Assembly: GCF_900088825.1 (NCBI RefSeq)
Contig: NZ_LT592170.1
Span: forward strand, 352,962-416,961
Direction: 5' to 3'
Length of the DNA stretch: 64,000 bases
Source: Thiomonas delicata
GTDB lineage: Bacteria > Pseudomonadota > Gammaproteobacteria > Burkholderiales > Burkholderiaceae_C
The position numbers and the translations under genes were made by a program. The notes below the pieces were generated by a model, which saw nothing but the letters and a program-made list of their open reading frames with translations, had not been told where the DNA came from and did not search any database. Positions 16,837-27,194 of this stretch are shown here, piece after piece. Every line of letters begins with the position of its first letter. Position 1 is the stretch's first letter.

Positions 16837-18292
16837 AATACTGTTCAGATACGTAGGATTGGTGTTGGCTGATGGTGTTGATGGAGTACCTCTCCGCGAT
16901 GTCGGAGGTTGTAGTTGCTCATTTTGCGTTTGACGCCGCGCGGGTTGGTCCGACCTCGGCTGCTCACGCAGCGACCGCGGGCGATTTCCTCGAACAAGGC
17001 GTCGCGCCAGCAAGGCAGTCGCTCAGGGGGGAATGGCCGCGGCCTGCGGCATTTTTCGCTTGATCACTCGCACTGCGTGGGTGAAGCTCAAGCGATCCGG
17101 ATCGAGTCCGCGTGGCCAGGCGGCTTGCGCCATGATTTGGCGAATCGCGAAGTGCGCCAGAAGCAGTCCCCAAAGTTCCTGCCTCACCAGTTCCGGTGTC
17201 TTGCTTCGCAGGACGGTGCTGTTGGCTCGCAGGTGCGTCTTGAATTCGGCGAAGACGCTCTCGACTTCCCAGCGTTCGTGGTAGAGCGCCGCCAGCTCGA
17301 GCGCCGGAGCATCCTCGGGATCCAGGATGTTGGTGACCAATCGGTAGCTGTCCTGTGTTGGCGTGGCGGAGTTGGTCAACAGGTACTCGACGATCCGAAT
17401 CGTTTGCCCGACGCGCTCGCTCCTGCGATCGTCGCTGTCGAACACCGTACTGAGATAGGAGCCGTCCGGCAGCGCTTTTTCAATCGGCAGTTTGCTCGTA
17501 GACGGCACTCGCCATGCCAGTTTGGCACCGGTGGCGCACGCGATCTGCCAGAGCTTGAATCCGTAGAAGCCGCGGTCGGCAAGCACGAGCATGTTTGCTG
17601 TCAACTTCTGGGGCAGCAGTCGGCTCGCCATGACGCGTTCGCTCTGGCTGTAGGGGCCGATGTCGGCGGCCACAACGGCGTGGGTGCCGCACTCGACCAA
17701 GCCCAGCAGCCGGGCCTGTGGAAAGGCGCTCTGTCCGCGTGTGGCACTCGGGTAGCCGAAGTAAGAGGCGTTGGCCGCCTCGTCCGCCACGTCCATGCCG
17801 CTGCCATCCAAAGCCATCACGCGCAGCCCGCGATACCAAGCTCCAGGTGCCCCGGGCGCTGCAAGCGGCCGCAACACCCGATCAGCCAGTTGATGCATGA
17901 CCTCGGCACCGAGCCGCGTGCGCGCCTGCGAAATCGCCGACTTGCTGGCCTGGACTGCACCAGCCCGGCTATCGCCGAGCCATTGCAGGCCCTCGCAAAC
18001 GACGCGCAGAACCTCCTCCAGCGGCGCCTCCCGCCACAGCGCCAACGCCATCACGTAGTACACCACCGCCGGCGCTGGAAGAAGACGCTCGCGCTGGCTT
18101 GCTCGGCCTGTCTCGCTTAGCACCTCCTCGATCAGCGCCCGCGGACAAACGCTGGCCAAAACCCCCGCGCTGATCAGGTGTGCCACGTCAACCTGGGCCG
18201 GTAACGCCTTGCGTGTCCTGGCCATGCCTCATCCTCATCGACACCTCGATGAGGATGAATTATGACTGATTGCCTGCTATCTGAACAGTATT
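16837..18292 (-). mobile_element. IS4-family insertion sequence, complete
   Basis: 1,456 bp bounded by perfect 15-bp inverted repeats (AATACTGTTCAGATA at 16837-16851 and its complement at 18278-18292). It is flanked by a 12-bp direct repeat GGATCTAGCTTC (16825-16836 and 18293-18304), the length expected for IS4 itself. It carries one intact leftward transposase gene and sits in codon 17 of an MFS transporter gene. Confidence 0.93.
17023..18225 (-). CDS. IS4-family transposase
   Basis: 400 residues. An IS4-type N-terminal domain (about 15-115) precedes the DDE domain. Catalytic Asp candidates are in MALDGSGMDV and LVLADRGFYG, and the C-terminal YREK signature YHERWEVESVFAEFK fits the Y-2-R-3-E-6-K spacing exactly. 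The frame is complete and the element ends are intact, so it is probably mobile. It is transcribed opposite to the transporter gene it interrupts. Confidence 0.93.
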   Translation of the reverse strand: MARTRKALPAQVDVAHLISAGVLASVCPRALIEEVLSETGRASQRERLLPAPAVVYYVMALALWREAPLEEVLRVVCEGLQWLGDSRAGAVQASKSAISQARTRLGAEVMHQLADRVLRPLAAPGAPGAWYRGLRVMALDGSGMDVADEAANASYFGYPSATRGQSAFPQARLLGLVECGTHAVVAADIGPYSQSERVMASRLLPQKLTANMLVLADRGFYGFKLWQIACATGAKLAWRVPSTSKLPIEKALPDGSYLSTVFDSDDRRSERVGQTIRIVEYLLTNSATPTQDSYRLVTNILDPEDAPALELAALYHERWEVESVFAEFKTHLRANSTVLRSKTPELVRQELWGLLLAHFAIRQIMAQAAWPRGLDPDRLSFTHAVRVIKRKMPQAAAIPP

Positions 18293-19706
18293 GGATCTAG
18301 CTTCAAGACCTGCCGCTGCGACGCTGTCGCCCCAGAAACCAACCATCGCCGCGCGCATCGACCGCCTGCCGCCGTCGCGAACCGTGCGCAATATGGTGGC
18401 CTTGCTGTCGCTAGGGGGCTCGTTCGAGTTCTACGACCTGTTCCTCACCGCCTACATCGCCCCGGGGCTGTTCAAGAGCGGGGTGTTCACCGCCACCACC
18501 AAGGGCCTGTTCGGCATGGAGGGCATTGCCAGCTTCGTGGCCGCGCTATTCGGCGGGTTGTGGGTGGGCACGCTGTTCGTGAGCTGGCTGTCGGACCGGT
18601 ACGGGCGGCGCGCGATCTACACCTGGTCGCTGCTGTGGTACTGCGCGGGCACGTTCATCATGGCGTTTCAGCACACGGCGATGAGCATCGACATCTGGCG
18701 TTTCATCGCCTCCATCGGCATCGGCGTGGAGTTGGTGAACATCGACAGTTACGTGTCGGAAATCGCACCCCGCGCGCAACGGGGACAATATTTCGCGTTC
18801 AACCAGGTCTTCGCCTTCGCGGCGGTTCCGGTGGTGGCCTTCCTCGGCTGGATGCTGGTTCCGCAGCCCATCATGGGCCTGGACGGCTGGCGCTGGGTGG
18901 CGATCATCGGCGCGATCGGCGCCGTGTTCGTCTGGTTCATCCGGCTGCGTTTGCCCGAATCTCCCCGCTGGCTGGCGCAGCACGGCCGGCACGAGGAAGC
19001 CGACCGCATCATGCGCACCGTGGAGGACAAGGTGCAGGCCGAGACCGGGCAGCCGCTGCCGCCGCCGGTCGTGGTGGCGGGAGAAGATGAAACGGTGCGC
19101 GGTGCCTGGATGGAAATGTGGCACGACACCTACCGTCGCCGCACCACCATGCTCATCCTGTTCAACATTCTGCAGACCGTGGGTTTCTACGGTTTTGCGG
19201 TCTGGGCGCCGACCTACCTGATTTCAAAGGGACTGGATGTCACCAAATCGCTGGAGTACACCTTCATCATCGCGATGGCCAATCCCGCAGGGCCGCTGAT
19301 CGGCTTGTTCTTCGCCGACCGGTTCGAACGCAAGTGGCAGATCGGCATCGCGGCGCTGGTGGTCGCCGGGGCCGGACTGCTGTTCGCCAATTCCTCGGCG
19401 GCGCTTCCGGTCGTGCTGTTCGGCATCCTGGTCACGCTGGCCAACAACTGGATGAGCTTTGCGTTCCACGCCTACCAGTCCGAGCTGTACCCGACGCGCA
19501 TCCGGGCGCGCGCCGTGGGCTTCGTCTATTCGTTCAGCCGCATCAGCGCGGTGTTCAGCGGGTTCTTGATCGCCTGGCTGCTGCGACACTATGGGGCCAT
19601 GGGCGTGTTCAGTTTCATCGCCGCGGCCATGGTGGGGGTGTTTCTCGTCATTGCCGCGATGGGGCCGAACGTGACGCAGCGCCGGCTGGAGGACATCGCG
19701 CGCTGA
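18291..19706 (+). CDS. MFS transporter, start region replaced by IS4-family insertion
   Basis: The remaining frame encodes about 471 residues with 12 predicted membrane segments. The MFS motif A appears as LSDRYGRRA, and [15 protein letters not shown] near the N-terminus is typical of metabolite or organic-acid proton symporters. The original gene began at 16787 (about 483 residues); the insertion removed only 17 codons of a disordered leader. The 12-bp target duplication restores the codons for DLAS, and the junction creates a TTG codon at 18291 in frame, so a near-full-length carrier could still be made if transcribed. No good Shine-Dalgarno is seen there. It probably imported the substrate of the LysR/lyase pathway. 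Confidence 0.75.
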   Translation: MDLASRPAAATLSPQKPTIAARIDRLPPSRTVRNMVALLSLGGSFEFYDLFLTAYIAPGLFKSGVFTATTKGLFGMEGIASFVAALFGGLWVGTLFVSWLSDRYGRRAIYTWSLLWYCAGTFIMAFQHTAMSIDIWRFIASIGIGVELVNIDSYVSEIAPRAQRGQYFAFNQVFAFAAVPVVAFLGWMLVPQPIMGLDGWRWVAIIGAIGAVFVWFIRLRLPESPRWLAQHGRHEEADRIMRTVEDKVQAETGQPLPPPVVVAGEDETVRGAWMEMWHDTYRRRTTMLILFNILQTVGFYGFAVWAPTYLISKGLDVTKSLEYTFIIAMANPAGPLIGLFFADRFERKWQIGIAALVVAGAGLLFANSSAALPVVLFGILVTLANNWMSFAFHAYQSELYPTRIRARAVGFVYSFSRISAVFSGFLIAWLLRHYGAMGVFSFIAAAMVGVFLVIAAMGPNVTQRRLEDIAR

Positions 19707-19765
19707 GGGTGGACGCAGGCGGGCGGCGGTGGCCGGCGGCGCGGTAGCGCCACGGCCACGCGCCG

Positions 19766-19802
19766 GGGATAATGGGTTTCCAGCGTTTCCGAGGAGACCG
19801 CC
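19766..19802 (+). promoter_or_regulatory. Possible promoter and ribosome site before the BPSS1780-type gene
   Basis: GATAAT at 19767-19772 resembles a -10 hexamer, and GAGGAG at 19790-19795 is a strong Shine-Dalgarno seven bases before ATG 19803. No convincing -35 element is present. It would drive the BPSS1780-apt-LEA14-like run. Confidence 0.35.
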
Positions 19803-20651
19803 ATGAACCCGTCCGCCGACATCCCGTTTCGCCGCGTTCCCGCAGGCCAGGCCCTGGCCTGGTGGGGCGAGGGCTGGAAAAGTTTTTTGCGCGCGCCGCT
19901 GTCCTGGACCGGCATGAGCCTGGCGATGCTGGTGCTCTTGCTCGTGCTGCGCGCGCTGCCGCTCGGCGGGCTGCTGTCGCAGTGGCTGAGCCTGCCCCTG
20001 TTCGCGCTGGGCGCGGTGTTCGCGGCCTTCCTGCACAAGCGCTGGACTCAGGCGCGCACCATCACGCCGCAGGGCATCCCGGTCGAGCCCGAGGTGGAAG
20101 GCACGTTCAGCGAGTCCGCGCAGTACTGGAAGACACGTATCGGGCCCCTGCTGCTCGCCTCGGTGCTGGTGCTGGTTCTTGGCGGAGCCTTCGGCGCGGT
20201 CTTGGTGCTGGGCCTGGGCGCCCTGTTCGGCGTGGGCCTGGCCAGCATGGGCGCGCTCAGTCACCTGATGACGCCCGGCGCCGGCATGATGGCCGGCGTG
20301 GGCGCCATGGCCGGCGGCATGTTCACGCTGATGCTGCTGGCTTTGCTGGCCATCTTCCTGGTCAGCGTGGCGTTCTGGTTCGTCAACACCCTGGTGGTCC
20401 TGGGCGGCGTGCAGCCGTGGGACGCCATTCGCCTTTCGTTCAAGGCCGGCTTCGCCAACTTCGGCGCCATCCTGCTGTTCACCTTGTTGCTCATCCCGAT
20501 CGGCTTCGTCGCGATGATCCCCTTCGGCCTGGGCCTGCTGGTGCTGCTGCCGGTGATCTCAGGCGCCTCCTACGCGTCGTACCAGGACGTGTTCGGCACG
20601 CCGGTCCAGCCGGGCGCGGCGGCAAACCAGCCGCCAAGCTACGCCAGCTGA
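19803..20651 (+). CDS. BPSS1780-family inner-membrane protein
   Basis: 282 residues with about five to six hydrophobic segments and a cytoplasmic-looking N-terminus (FRRVPAGQALAWWGEGW). The C-terminal segment contains the block GGVQPWDAIRLSFKAGFANF, characteristic of BPSS1780/DUF2189-like membrane proteins of Burkholderiales. Function is unknown. It is followed 24 bp later by apt, suggesting co-transcription. Gly- and Met-rich stretches (GAGMMAGVGAMAGGM) form one of the membrane regions. Confidence 0.75.
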   Translation: MNPSADIPFRRVPAGQALAWWGEGWKSFLRAPLSWTGMSLAMLVLLLVLRALPLGGLLSQWLSLPLFALGAVFAAFLHKRWTQARTITPQGIPVEPEVEGTFSESAQYWKTRIGPLLLASVLVLVLGGAFGAVLVLGLGALFGVGLASMGALSHLMTPGAGMMAGVGAMAGGMFTLMLLALLAIFLVSVAFWFVNTLVVLGGVQPWDAIRLSFKAGFANFGAILLFTLLLIPIGFVAMIPFGLGLLVLLPVISGASYASYQDVFGTPVQPGAAANQPPSYAS

Positions 20652-20675
20652 ACGTCCTCTCCCCCTCACTGCCCG

Positions 20676-21221
20676 ATGGACATCAACGCCTACCTGCGCG
20701 ACCACATCCGCACCGTGCCCGACTGGCCCGCCCCCGGCGTGCAGTTCCGCGACATCACCCCGCTGCTGCAGAACCCGCGCGTGTTCCGCGTGCTCATCGA
20801 CCAATTCGTGCACCGCTACATGGCGCCCGAATTGCGCCCCGACGTGGTGGCCGGCATCGACGCGCGCGGTTTCATCCTCGGCAGCGTGATCGCCTACGAA
20901 CTCAACGTCGGCTTCGTGCCCATCCGCAAGAAAGGCAAGCTGCCCTACGCCACGGTGGAGGAGAGCTACGAGCTGGAATACGGCAGCGCCACGGTGGAAA
21001 TCCACACCGACGCCGTGCAGCACGGCCACCGCGTGCTGCTGATCGACGACCTCATCGCCACCGGCGGCACCATGATGGCCGGCAAGCGCCTGCTCGAAAA
21101 ACTCGGGGCCGAGGTCATCGAGGGCGCCGCCATCGTCGACCTGCCCGAACTCGGCGGCTCCCATGCGCTGCGCGCCACGGGCTTGCCGCTGTTCACGCTG
21201 GTCGACTACGCCGGGCATTGA
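20676..21221 (+). CDS. apt: Adenine phosphoribosyltransferase
   Basis: 181 residues, normal for Apt. The start region ([25 protein letters not shown]-type sequence) and the PRPP-binding loop [13 protein letters not shown] are diagnostic. It converts adenine and PRPP to AMP in purine salvage in the cytoplasm. It lies 24 bp after the BPSS1780-type gene and two bases before the LEA14-like gene, so the three probably form one transcript. Confidence 0.96.
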   Translation: MDINAYLRDHIRTVPDWPAPGVQFRDITPLLQNPRVFRVLIDQFVHRYMAPELRPDVVAGIDARGFILGSVIAYELNVGFVPIRKKGKLPYATVEESYELEYGSATVEIHTDAVQHGHRVLLIDDLIATGGTMMAGKRLLEKLGAEVIEGAAIVDLPELGGSHALRATGLPLFTLVDYAGH

Positions 21222-21223
21222 CG

Positions 21224-21679
21224 ATGATGCGGCGCGTGCGTGCAGCCGCCCTCGGCCTGGCGCTGCTCGCCAGTCTCGCGGCCCCGCCGGCGCGGGCGCA
21301 GACCGCGCCCGAAGTGTCCATCGCCCGTGTCGACAGCCTTGCCCTGGAAGGCCAGACCGCAGTGCTGGACCTGACGCTGTCCATCCGCAACCCCAATGGC
21401 ATGGCCCTGCCGCTGCAGGCCCTGCGCTTTCACTGCTGGCTCAATGGCGTGGACGTGTCGCAGGGACGAAGCACCACCCCCGTCACCATCCCCGCAGGCG
21501 GGCGGGCCCAAGTCCCCGTGCGCCTGGACGTCGACGGTCCCAGCATGCTCGGCGTGCTCGCCGCACTGCCGCCGGATGGCACGGTGAGCTACCGCCTGGA
21601 CGGCAGCGCCGAAATCGGCCTGACCATGTTGCAAGTGCCTTTCAGCCACAGCGGCACCGTGCAGTTGAACCTGCGCTGA
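21224..21679 (+). CDS. LEA14-like (LEA type 2) exported protein
   Basis: 151 residues from ATG 21224 (a second ATG follows directly). A Sec signal peptide (AALGLALLASLAAPPARAQ) is cleaved after ARA. The mature part has the LEA type 2/WHy-like beta-sandwich pattern (LDLTLSIRNPNGMALPLQAL ... VTIPAGGRAQVPVRL). Such proteins are small periplasmic or stress-related proteins of unknown action. It starts two bases after the apt stop, suggesting translational coupling or at least co-transcription. A dispersed repeat lies downstream. Confidence 0.75.
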   Translation: MMRRVRAAALGLALLASLAAPPARAQTAPEVSIARVDSLALEGQTAVLDLTLSIRNPNGMALPLQALRFHCWLNGVDVSQGRSTTPVTIPAGGRAQVPVRLDVDGPSMLGVLAALPPDGTVSYRLDGSAEIGLTMLQVPFSHSGTVQLNLR

Positions 21680-21754
21680 CGCCCCCGCGCCGAAGCCGCC
21701 CCCACGATTCAGGGGAAGCCAAGCCCATGGCCTTGTGGCACAGTGGAATCTCAA

Positions 21755-21832
21755 GGAAATGCCGGACCGCCCCAAGTTTTCTTGACCCCCGCGGGGGATG
21801 AGTCCGGGCGCAGCCCGGTCCTGGGGGCGCTC
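21755..21832. repeat. Dispersed REP-like palindromic element, copy 2 (intergenic)
   Basis: This matches 8577-8655 in block order: AAGGAA, GCCGG, CGCCCCAAGTTT, then the dyad GACCCCCGCGGGGG and CCGGGC-GCA-GCCCGG. It lies between the LEA14-like and lipoprotein genes and may act as a transcript-end structure. Similar GC-rich repeats are common in Burkholderiales genomes (from memory). Confidence 0.6.
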
Positions 21833-21888
21833 AAAATTCCAAGGCATCCGCCACACGGCGGAGCACAAACTCTGAAGGGGTTTTCAAC

Positions 21889-22881
21889 ATGCTCAAGCGC
21901 GCCCACTGGCCCATCCTGATGCTCACGCTGGCGCTCGCGGGTTGTGGCGGAGGGGGCGGAGGCGGCGGCACACCAGCACCCACGCCGGGCACCGGCAGCA
22001 CATCCAATTCCAATGTCACCACCATCGCCCCTGGAGCGGGCCCGGCGGGCAGCACCAGCAGCACGGCCACCGGACAGCCGATCAGCGTGAGCGGATTCAG
22101 CTACCCGCAGGGCATCGCGGTTTCGGGCAGCACGTTGTACGTCGCCAATACCAGTGGGCAGTCGATCAGTGCCATCGCATTGAACCAACCCGGCTATCCA
22201 TTTACGTCGATCCCGCTGAAATACTCGAGCGGCGAGCCTCCGCTCACCCAACCGACAGGTTTGGCGATTTCAAGCGATGGCACCACGCTCTATGTCGCGA
22301 ATTGGTCAGGTCCCGTGATCGCAGGGCAACCGGGGCCTGGGTTTATTGATTCCGTCGACATCGCTACAGGTAACGTCACGCGCTTGGCATCTGGCCTCAA
22401 CAATCCGGACGGGCTCGCGTTGTCGGCTGACGGAAATTCGCTATTCGTCGCCAACCATGGCAAAGGTGATGTGCTGCAAATTTCAACAACAGGCGGCACA
22501 ACCATCGCCACCTACTATCCGGCCTCGAGCGCTAGCTACCCTTGGAGCGTCTATGCCGATAGCAGTAGCGTCTATGCGACCAACTCGAACGGCACGGTCA
22601 GCAAATGGGCCATCGTTCCCAGCGGCACTCCCTCGTCGCCGCCCACGACCGTCGCTACATTGGCCAGCCCTGCCGGCATCACCGGAGCCAACGGTTACCT
22701 GTACGTGGCCGATTACCAAGCCGAAGCCATCAACAAGATCGACCTGACGAGTGCAACGCCAACAGTGGTGGCGACAGTCAGCGTCTACCCGCGGCAGCCC
22801 TTCTTCTTGGCGCACGACAACACCTATCTGTACTTCACCGATGGCAACAGCGGCTCGGTCAACGCCATACCGTTGCCATGA
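21889..22881 (+). CDS. Lipoprotein with YVTN/NHL-type beta-propeller
   Basis: 330 residues. The signal peptide ends in the lipobox LAGC followed by a long poly-Gly linker and a Ser/Thr-rich spacer to about residue 65. The rest contains repeated blades with the pattern YVAN, seen as GSTLYVANTSG, GTTLYVANWSG, GNSLFVANHGKG and GYLYVADYQ, spaced as in NHL/YVTN propellers. It is probably a surface or periplasmic scaffold protein. The spacing to the next lipoprotein gene (371 bp) suggests separate promoters. Function is unknown; the EPS locus begins just downstream, so a cell-surface role is plausible. Confidence 0.8.
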   Translation: MLKRAHWPILMLTLALAGCGGGGGGGGTPAPTPGTGSTSNSNVTTIAPGAGPAGSTSSTATGQPISVSGFSYPQGIAVSGSTLYVANTSGQSISAIALNQPGYPFTSIPLKYSSGEPPLTQPTGLAISSDGTTLYVANWSGPVIAGQPGPGFIDSVDIATGNVTRLASGLNNPDGLALSADGNSLFVANHGKGDVLQISTTGGTTIATYYPASSASYPWSVYADSSSVYATNSNGTVSKWAIVPSGTPSSPPTTVATLASPAGITGANGYLYVADYQAEAINKIDLTSATPTVVATVSVYPRQPFFLAHDNTYLYFTDGNSGSVNAIPLP

Positions 22882-23252
22882 ACGCACTTGCTCCCGCAGT
22901 GTGACAACGCGCCCACCGCGATTTTGGGGGGCTTGAACGTCTTCCGGATTGGATCGGTGGGGCGCGATACAACACGTGCGCGGCGCGTTCCCGGGACCGG
23001 AGCGACGCCGCGCACGGCCTTGCACTTGATACCCCTCTGCTATAGTCGTCGCCGGCCACTTGGTCTCGTTACTAAATATTTCAGACGGATCACGCAAAAT
23101 GCGCCGCGGTCCGCGCGACGACCAAGCCATCAAAGCCATGCCGGCTGCGGCGCGCAGGGTTTCAGCAAGCCCGCACCGATCGTTGCACGGCAAATAATGT
23201 GGTTCCTGGGGGGAATGTCGACATCCATTCTCGAAGCTTTGGAGTATTCCCC
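22882..23252 (+). promoter_or_regulatory. Upstream region of the Tat lipoprotein gene with a possible promoter
   Basis: 371 bp without a gene. TTGCAC (23020-23025) and TATAGT (23041-23046) are promoter-like, but the spacer of 15 bp is short. GGAG at 23241-23244 is a good Shine-Dalgarno for ATG 23253. Nothing else was recognised. Confidence 0.35.
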
Positions 23253-24776
23253 ATGAGGCAGACACGCCGCCAATTCATCCAGCAATCCCTGCTCGCATTC
23301 CCTGCCATTGGTACCCTGGCGTCCTGCGGCGGCGGTGGGGGCGCAAGCGCCGCATCCGTGCCTAACGGCACGAACAGTGGCAACGTATCCACCGGGCTTC
23401 AGGCCTATGGCAAGAGCCTGGTTCCCTACTCTCCTCTGGCCAAGCAGCCCAAGTTGGTGCCGTTCAGGGATCCCGACTTCGGCACCCGCATGATCCGGCT
23501 CACGGACGCCAAGGCCGACTGGAACTCAGGTTGGGCGGTCCCTGCCTATCCGACCACTCAAGCTTGGAACACCGATGAATCGTTGCTGATCCTGTACGTC
23601 TCCGGTCGGTTGAGTAGCACCGGCGTTGAGGGCGGCTTTGCGCTGCTCGACGGCAAGACCTACGCCTTCATCCAGTTCCTGGCCATCAACCCCGCCGACA
23701 TCGAGCAGTTCTACTGGTCGACTACCGATCCGCAGACTTTGTTCTACGTCAACAACTCACAAAGTACAGGCTCGCAAGTGAATCAGCTGGTCAAGGCGAC
23801 CATCACGGTTGCGGCACGCACCAACGGCTCGATCAGCGCCGTGAGCATGAGCACGACAGTGCTGCACGACTTCGCCTCCGACTTCAAGCCCGGCGGAGCA
23901 CTGGCCTCCGCCGTGTCCGGCGCCGGGACCATCACCAAGGTTTCGGGCGGCGAGGATCCTTTCGCGATGAGCGAGGACAACGACCTCATCGGTCTGGGCG
24001 CCGATTTGAACAAAACCTCCGGCGGCGTCGAGGAATTCGCCGCCTTCAGCTACCGGATTTCCACCGGCGCGATCGGCTTGGCGTTTCCCGCAGTGGGCAG
24101 CGTGCCTCAAGCCCTGCCGTCCGGAAGTGGCACCTACTTCTACCAGAGCACCAACGGCGTGCAAGTACTTGACGCGCTGAGCAACCAGGTGCTGCGCACC
24201 TTGCCTTTCGATGGCCAGGAGCACAGCGACATGTTGCGCAACGCCGCCGGCGACGATATCGTGGCCGGCGCGCAATACGGGCCACCCTCAGGCGGCGCGA
24301 CCGGCACGCTGATCTGGGTCAACCTGAGCAAAGGCGGGGCGGTCCACACCCTGATCGGCCCGGCCAACGGCGATCCCTACCCGCCAGCCGGCACCCTGGT
24401 CAGTGGGCGCGCATACAAAGCGTCGGGATGGGTCGCCGTCGGCATCACCGGCTGCCCGAGCGGCTCCACCGGCAATTGCCAGGGACCGACGCCGACCGTC
24501 AGCGGCACGCCGAAGACCTACCTGGACCAGGAGGTGCTGATCGCAAACGTCGATTCGGGGGCCATCTATCGCGTGGCACACCATCGCAGCGCCGGTTATT
24601 ACAACAACGCGACCACCAACAACTACTGGGCGCAACCCAACGTCACGATCAGCCCCAGCGGCACGCGCATCCTGGTTCCCAGCGATTGGGGCTGCGCCAA
24701 TCCCAGCGCGCCGGTGATCGACCCCAGTGCCATCATCGACACCTACGTCATCGAACTGCCGGGCTACACCGGCTGA
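23253..24776 (+). CDS. Tat-exported lipoprotein, paralogue of the protein at 1429-3003
   Basis: About 507 residues from ATG 23253. The N-terminus MRQTRRQFIQQSLLAFPAIG carries a twin-arginine signal (TRRQFIQ) ending in the lipobox ASC and a GGGGG linker. The body aligns throughout with the lipoprotein at 1429-3003 (DAKADWNSG, NPADIEQFYWSTT, GGEDPFAMSEDNDLIGLG, GDPYPPAGTLVSGRA, NYWAQPNVTISPSGTRIL). The change from Sec to Tat export implies folding, perhaps with a cofactor, before export. No catalytic motif is recognised. Its stop is 18 bp from the convergent epimerase gene of the EPS locus. Confidence 0.8.
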   Translation: MRQTRRQFIQQSLLAFPAIGTLASCGGGGGASAASVPNGTNSGNVSTGLQAYGKSLVPYSPLAKQPKLVPFRDPDFGTRMIRLTDAKADWNSGWAVPAYPTTQAWNTDESLLILYVSGRLSSTGVEGGFALLDGKTYAFIQFLAINPADIEQFYWSTTDPQTLFYVNNSQSTGSQVNQLVKATITVAARTNGSISAVSMSTTVLHDFASDFKPGGALASAVSGAGTITKVSGGEDPFAMSEDNDLIGLGADLNKTSGGVEEFAAFSYRISTGAIGLAFPAVGSVPQALPSGSGTYFYQSTNGVQVLDALSNQVLRTLPFDGQEHSDMLRNAAGDDIVAGAQYGPPSGGATGTLIWVNLSKGGAVHTLIGPANGDPYPPAGTLVSGRAYKASGWVAVGITGCPSGSTGNCQGPTPTVSGTPKTYLDQEVLIANVDSGAIYRVAHHRSAGYYNNATTNNYWAQPNVTISPSGTRILVPSDWGCANPSAPVIDPSAIIDTYVIELPGYTG

Positions 24777-24794
24777 GAACCCCGGCGTGCCGAC

Positions 24795-25840
24795 TCAGGC
24801 GCAGGCGTGGCTGGCTTGGGCGAGGTACCAGGGCATCGCCTCGCGCAGTCCCTGACGCACGCTGTGCGTCGGGGCGTAGCCGAGCATGTCCCTGGCCTTG
24901 GAAATGTCGGCCAGGGAATGGCGCACGTCGCCCTTGCGGAAATCGCGGTAAGTGGGCGGCAGCAAGACCAGTTCCGGGTTCAACGCCTTGAGGTTCTCGC
25001 CCAGCAGGCCGTGGAGCTGGTTGAGCGAGGTCTGCTCGCCGTAGGCGACGTTGAAGATCTCGTGCGCCGGCCCTTCCGCCGGGAACAGGGCCGCACGCAG
25101 ATTGGCCTGCACGACGTTGGCGATGTAGCAGAAGTCGCGCGTGGTCTCGCCGTCGCCGTTGATGAGGCAGACCTCGCCGCGGCTGATTTTCTGCGCCCAG
25201 TTGGGGATGACGGCGGCATAGGCGCCGTTGGGGTCCTGGCGGGTGCCGAACACGTTGAAATAGCGCAGGCCCATGGTCTGCATGCCGTAGGTGCGCGTGA
25301 ACACGCTGGCGTACAGCTCGTCGAGGTATTTGGTCACGGCATAGGGTGACAGCGGATTGCCGATCACGCCCTCGACCTTGGGCAGGCCGGGGTGGTCGCC
25401 ATAGGTGGAGCTCGACGCGGCGAACACGAAGCGCGCCGCGCCCTGGTCGCGCGCCGCGACCAGCATGTTGAGGAACCCGGTGGCGTTGACGGCGTGCGTG
25501 CGCAGCGGGTCCTCGATGGAGCGCGGCACCGAGCCCAATGCGGCCTGGTGCAGCACGAGCTCGACGCCGCGGCAGGCTTCCTGGCAGGTGCGGGGATCGA
25601 CGATGTCGCCTTCGATGAAGGTGTGGCGCGACCATGCCTCGTCGCCCACCGCCTGGCGTACTTCCTCGAGATTGCTGCGGTGTCCGGTGGCGAAGTTGTC
25701 CAGGCTGACCACCTGCTGTCCGGCGCGCAGCAGGGTCTCCAGAAGATGGGAGCCGATGAAGCCGGCGCTGCCCGTGACCAGCCAGCGCCGGCTGCGCGAC
25801 GCGAGGGTGGCGGGCATGTCGAACGGGCCGTGCATCGCCG

Positions 25841-25844
<4 letters not shown>
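24795..25844 (-). CDS. UDP-N-acetylglucosamine 4-epimerase, WbpP/TviC type
   Basis: 349 residues from ATG 25844, which overlaps the stop of the dehydrogenase gene (ATGA). It is an extended [15 protein letters not shown] near residue 21 binds [18 protein letters not shown] carries the catalytic Ser/Thr, and YAVTKYLDE is YxxxK. The long DN-specific loop after [19 protein letters not shown] and the overall blocks match WbpP/TviC, which interconvert UDP-GlcNAc(A) and UDP-GalNAc(A). Together with the upstream WbpO/TviB-like enzyme it should supply UDP-GalNAcA for the polysaccharide. Confidence 0.88.
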
Positions 25845-27121
<1,277 letters not shown>

Positions 27122-27194
27122 AAAGCACCTTTGAGAACTGTTGAATGAATGGACGAACGCCCCGCCGGAATGCCGCCCGGCACGAATGCCGGCG

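Noticed and set aside
19772-21221. Long rightward frame (19772-21679) spanning the BPSS1780 and apt genes
   Set aside because: Only its last part, from 21224, is a real gene; the rest is the out-of-frame shadow of BPSS1780 and apt, which have clear family motifs.
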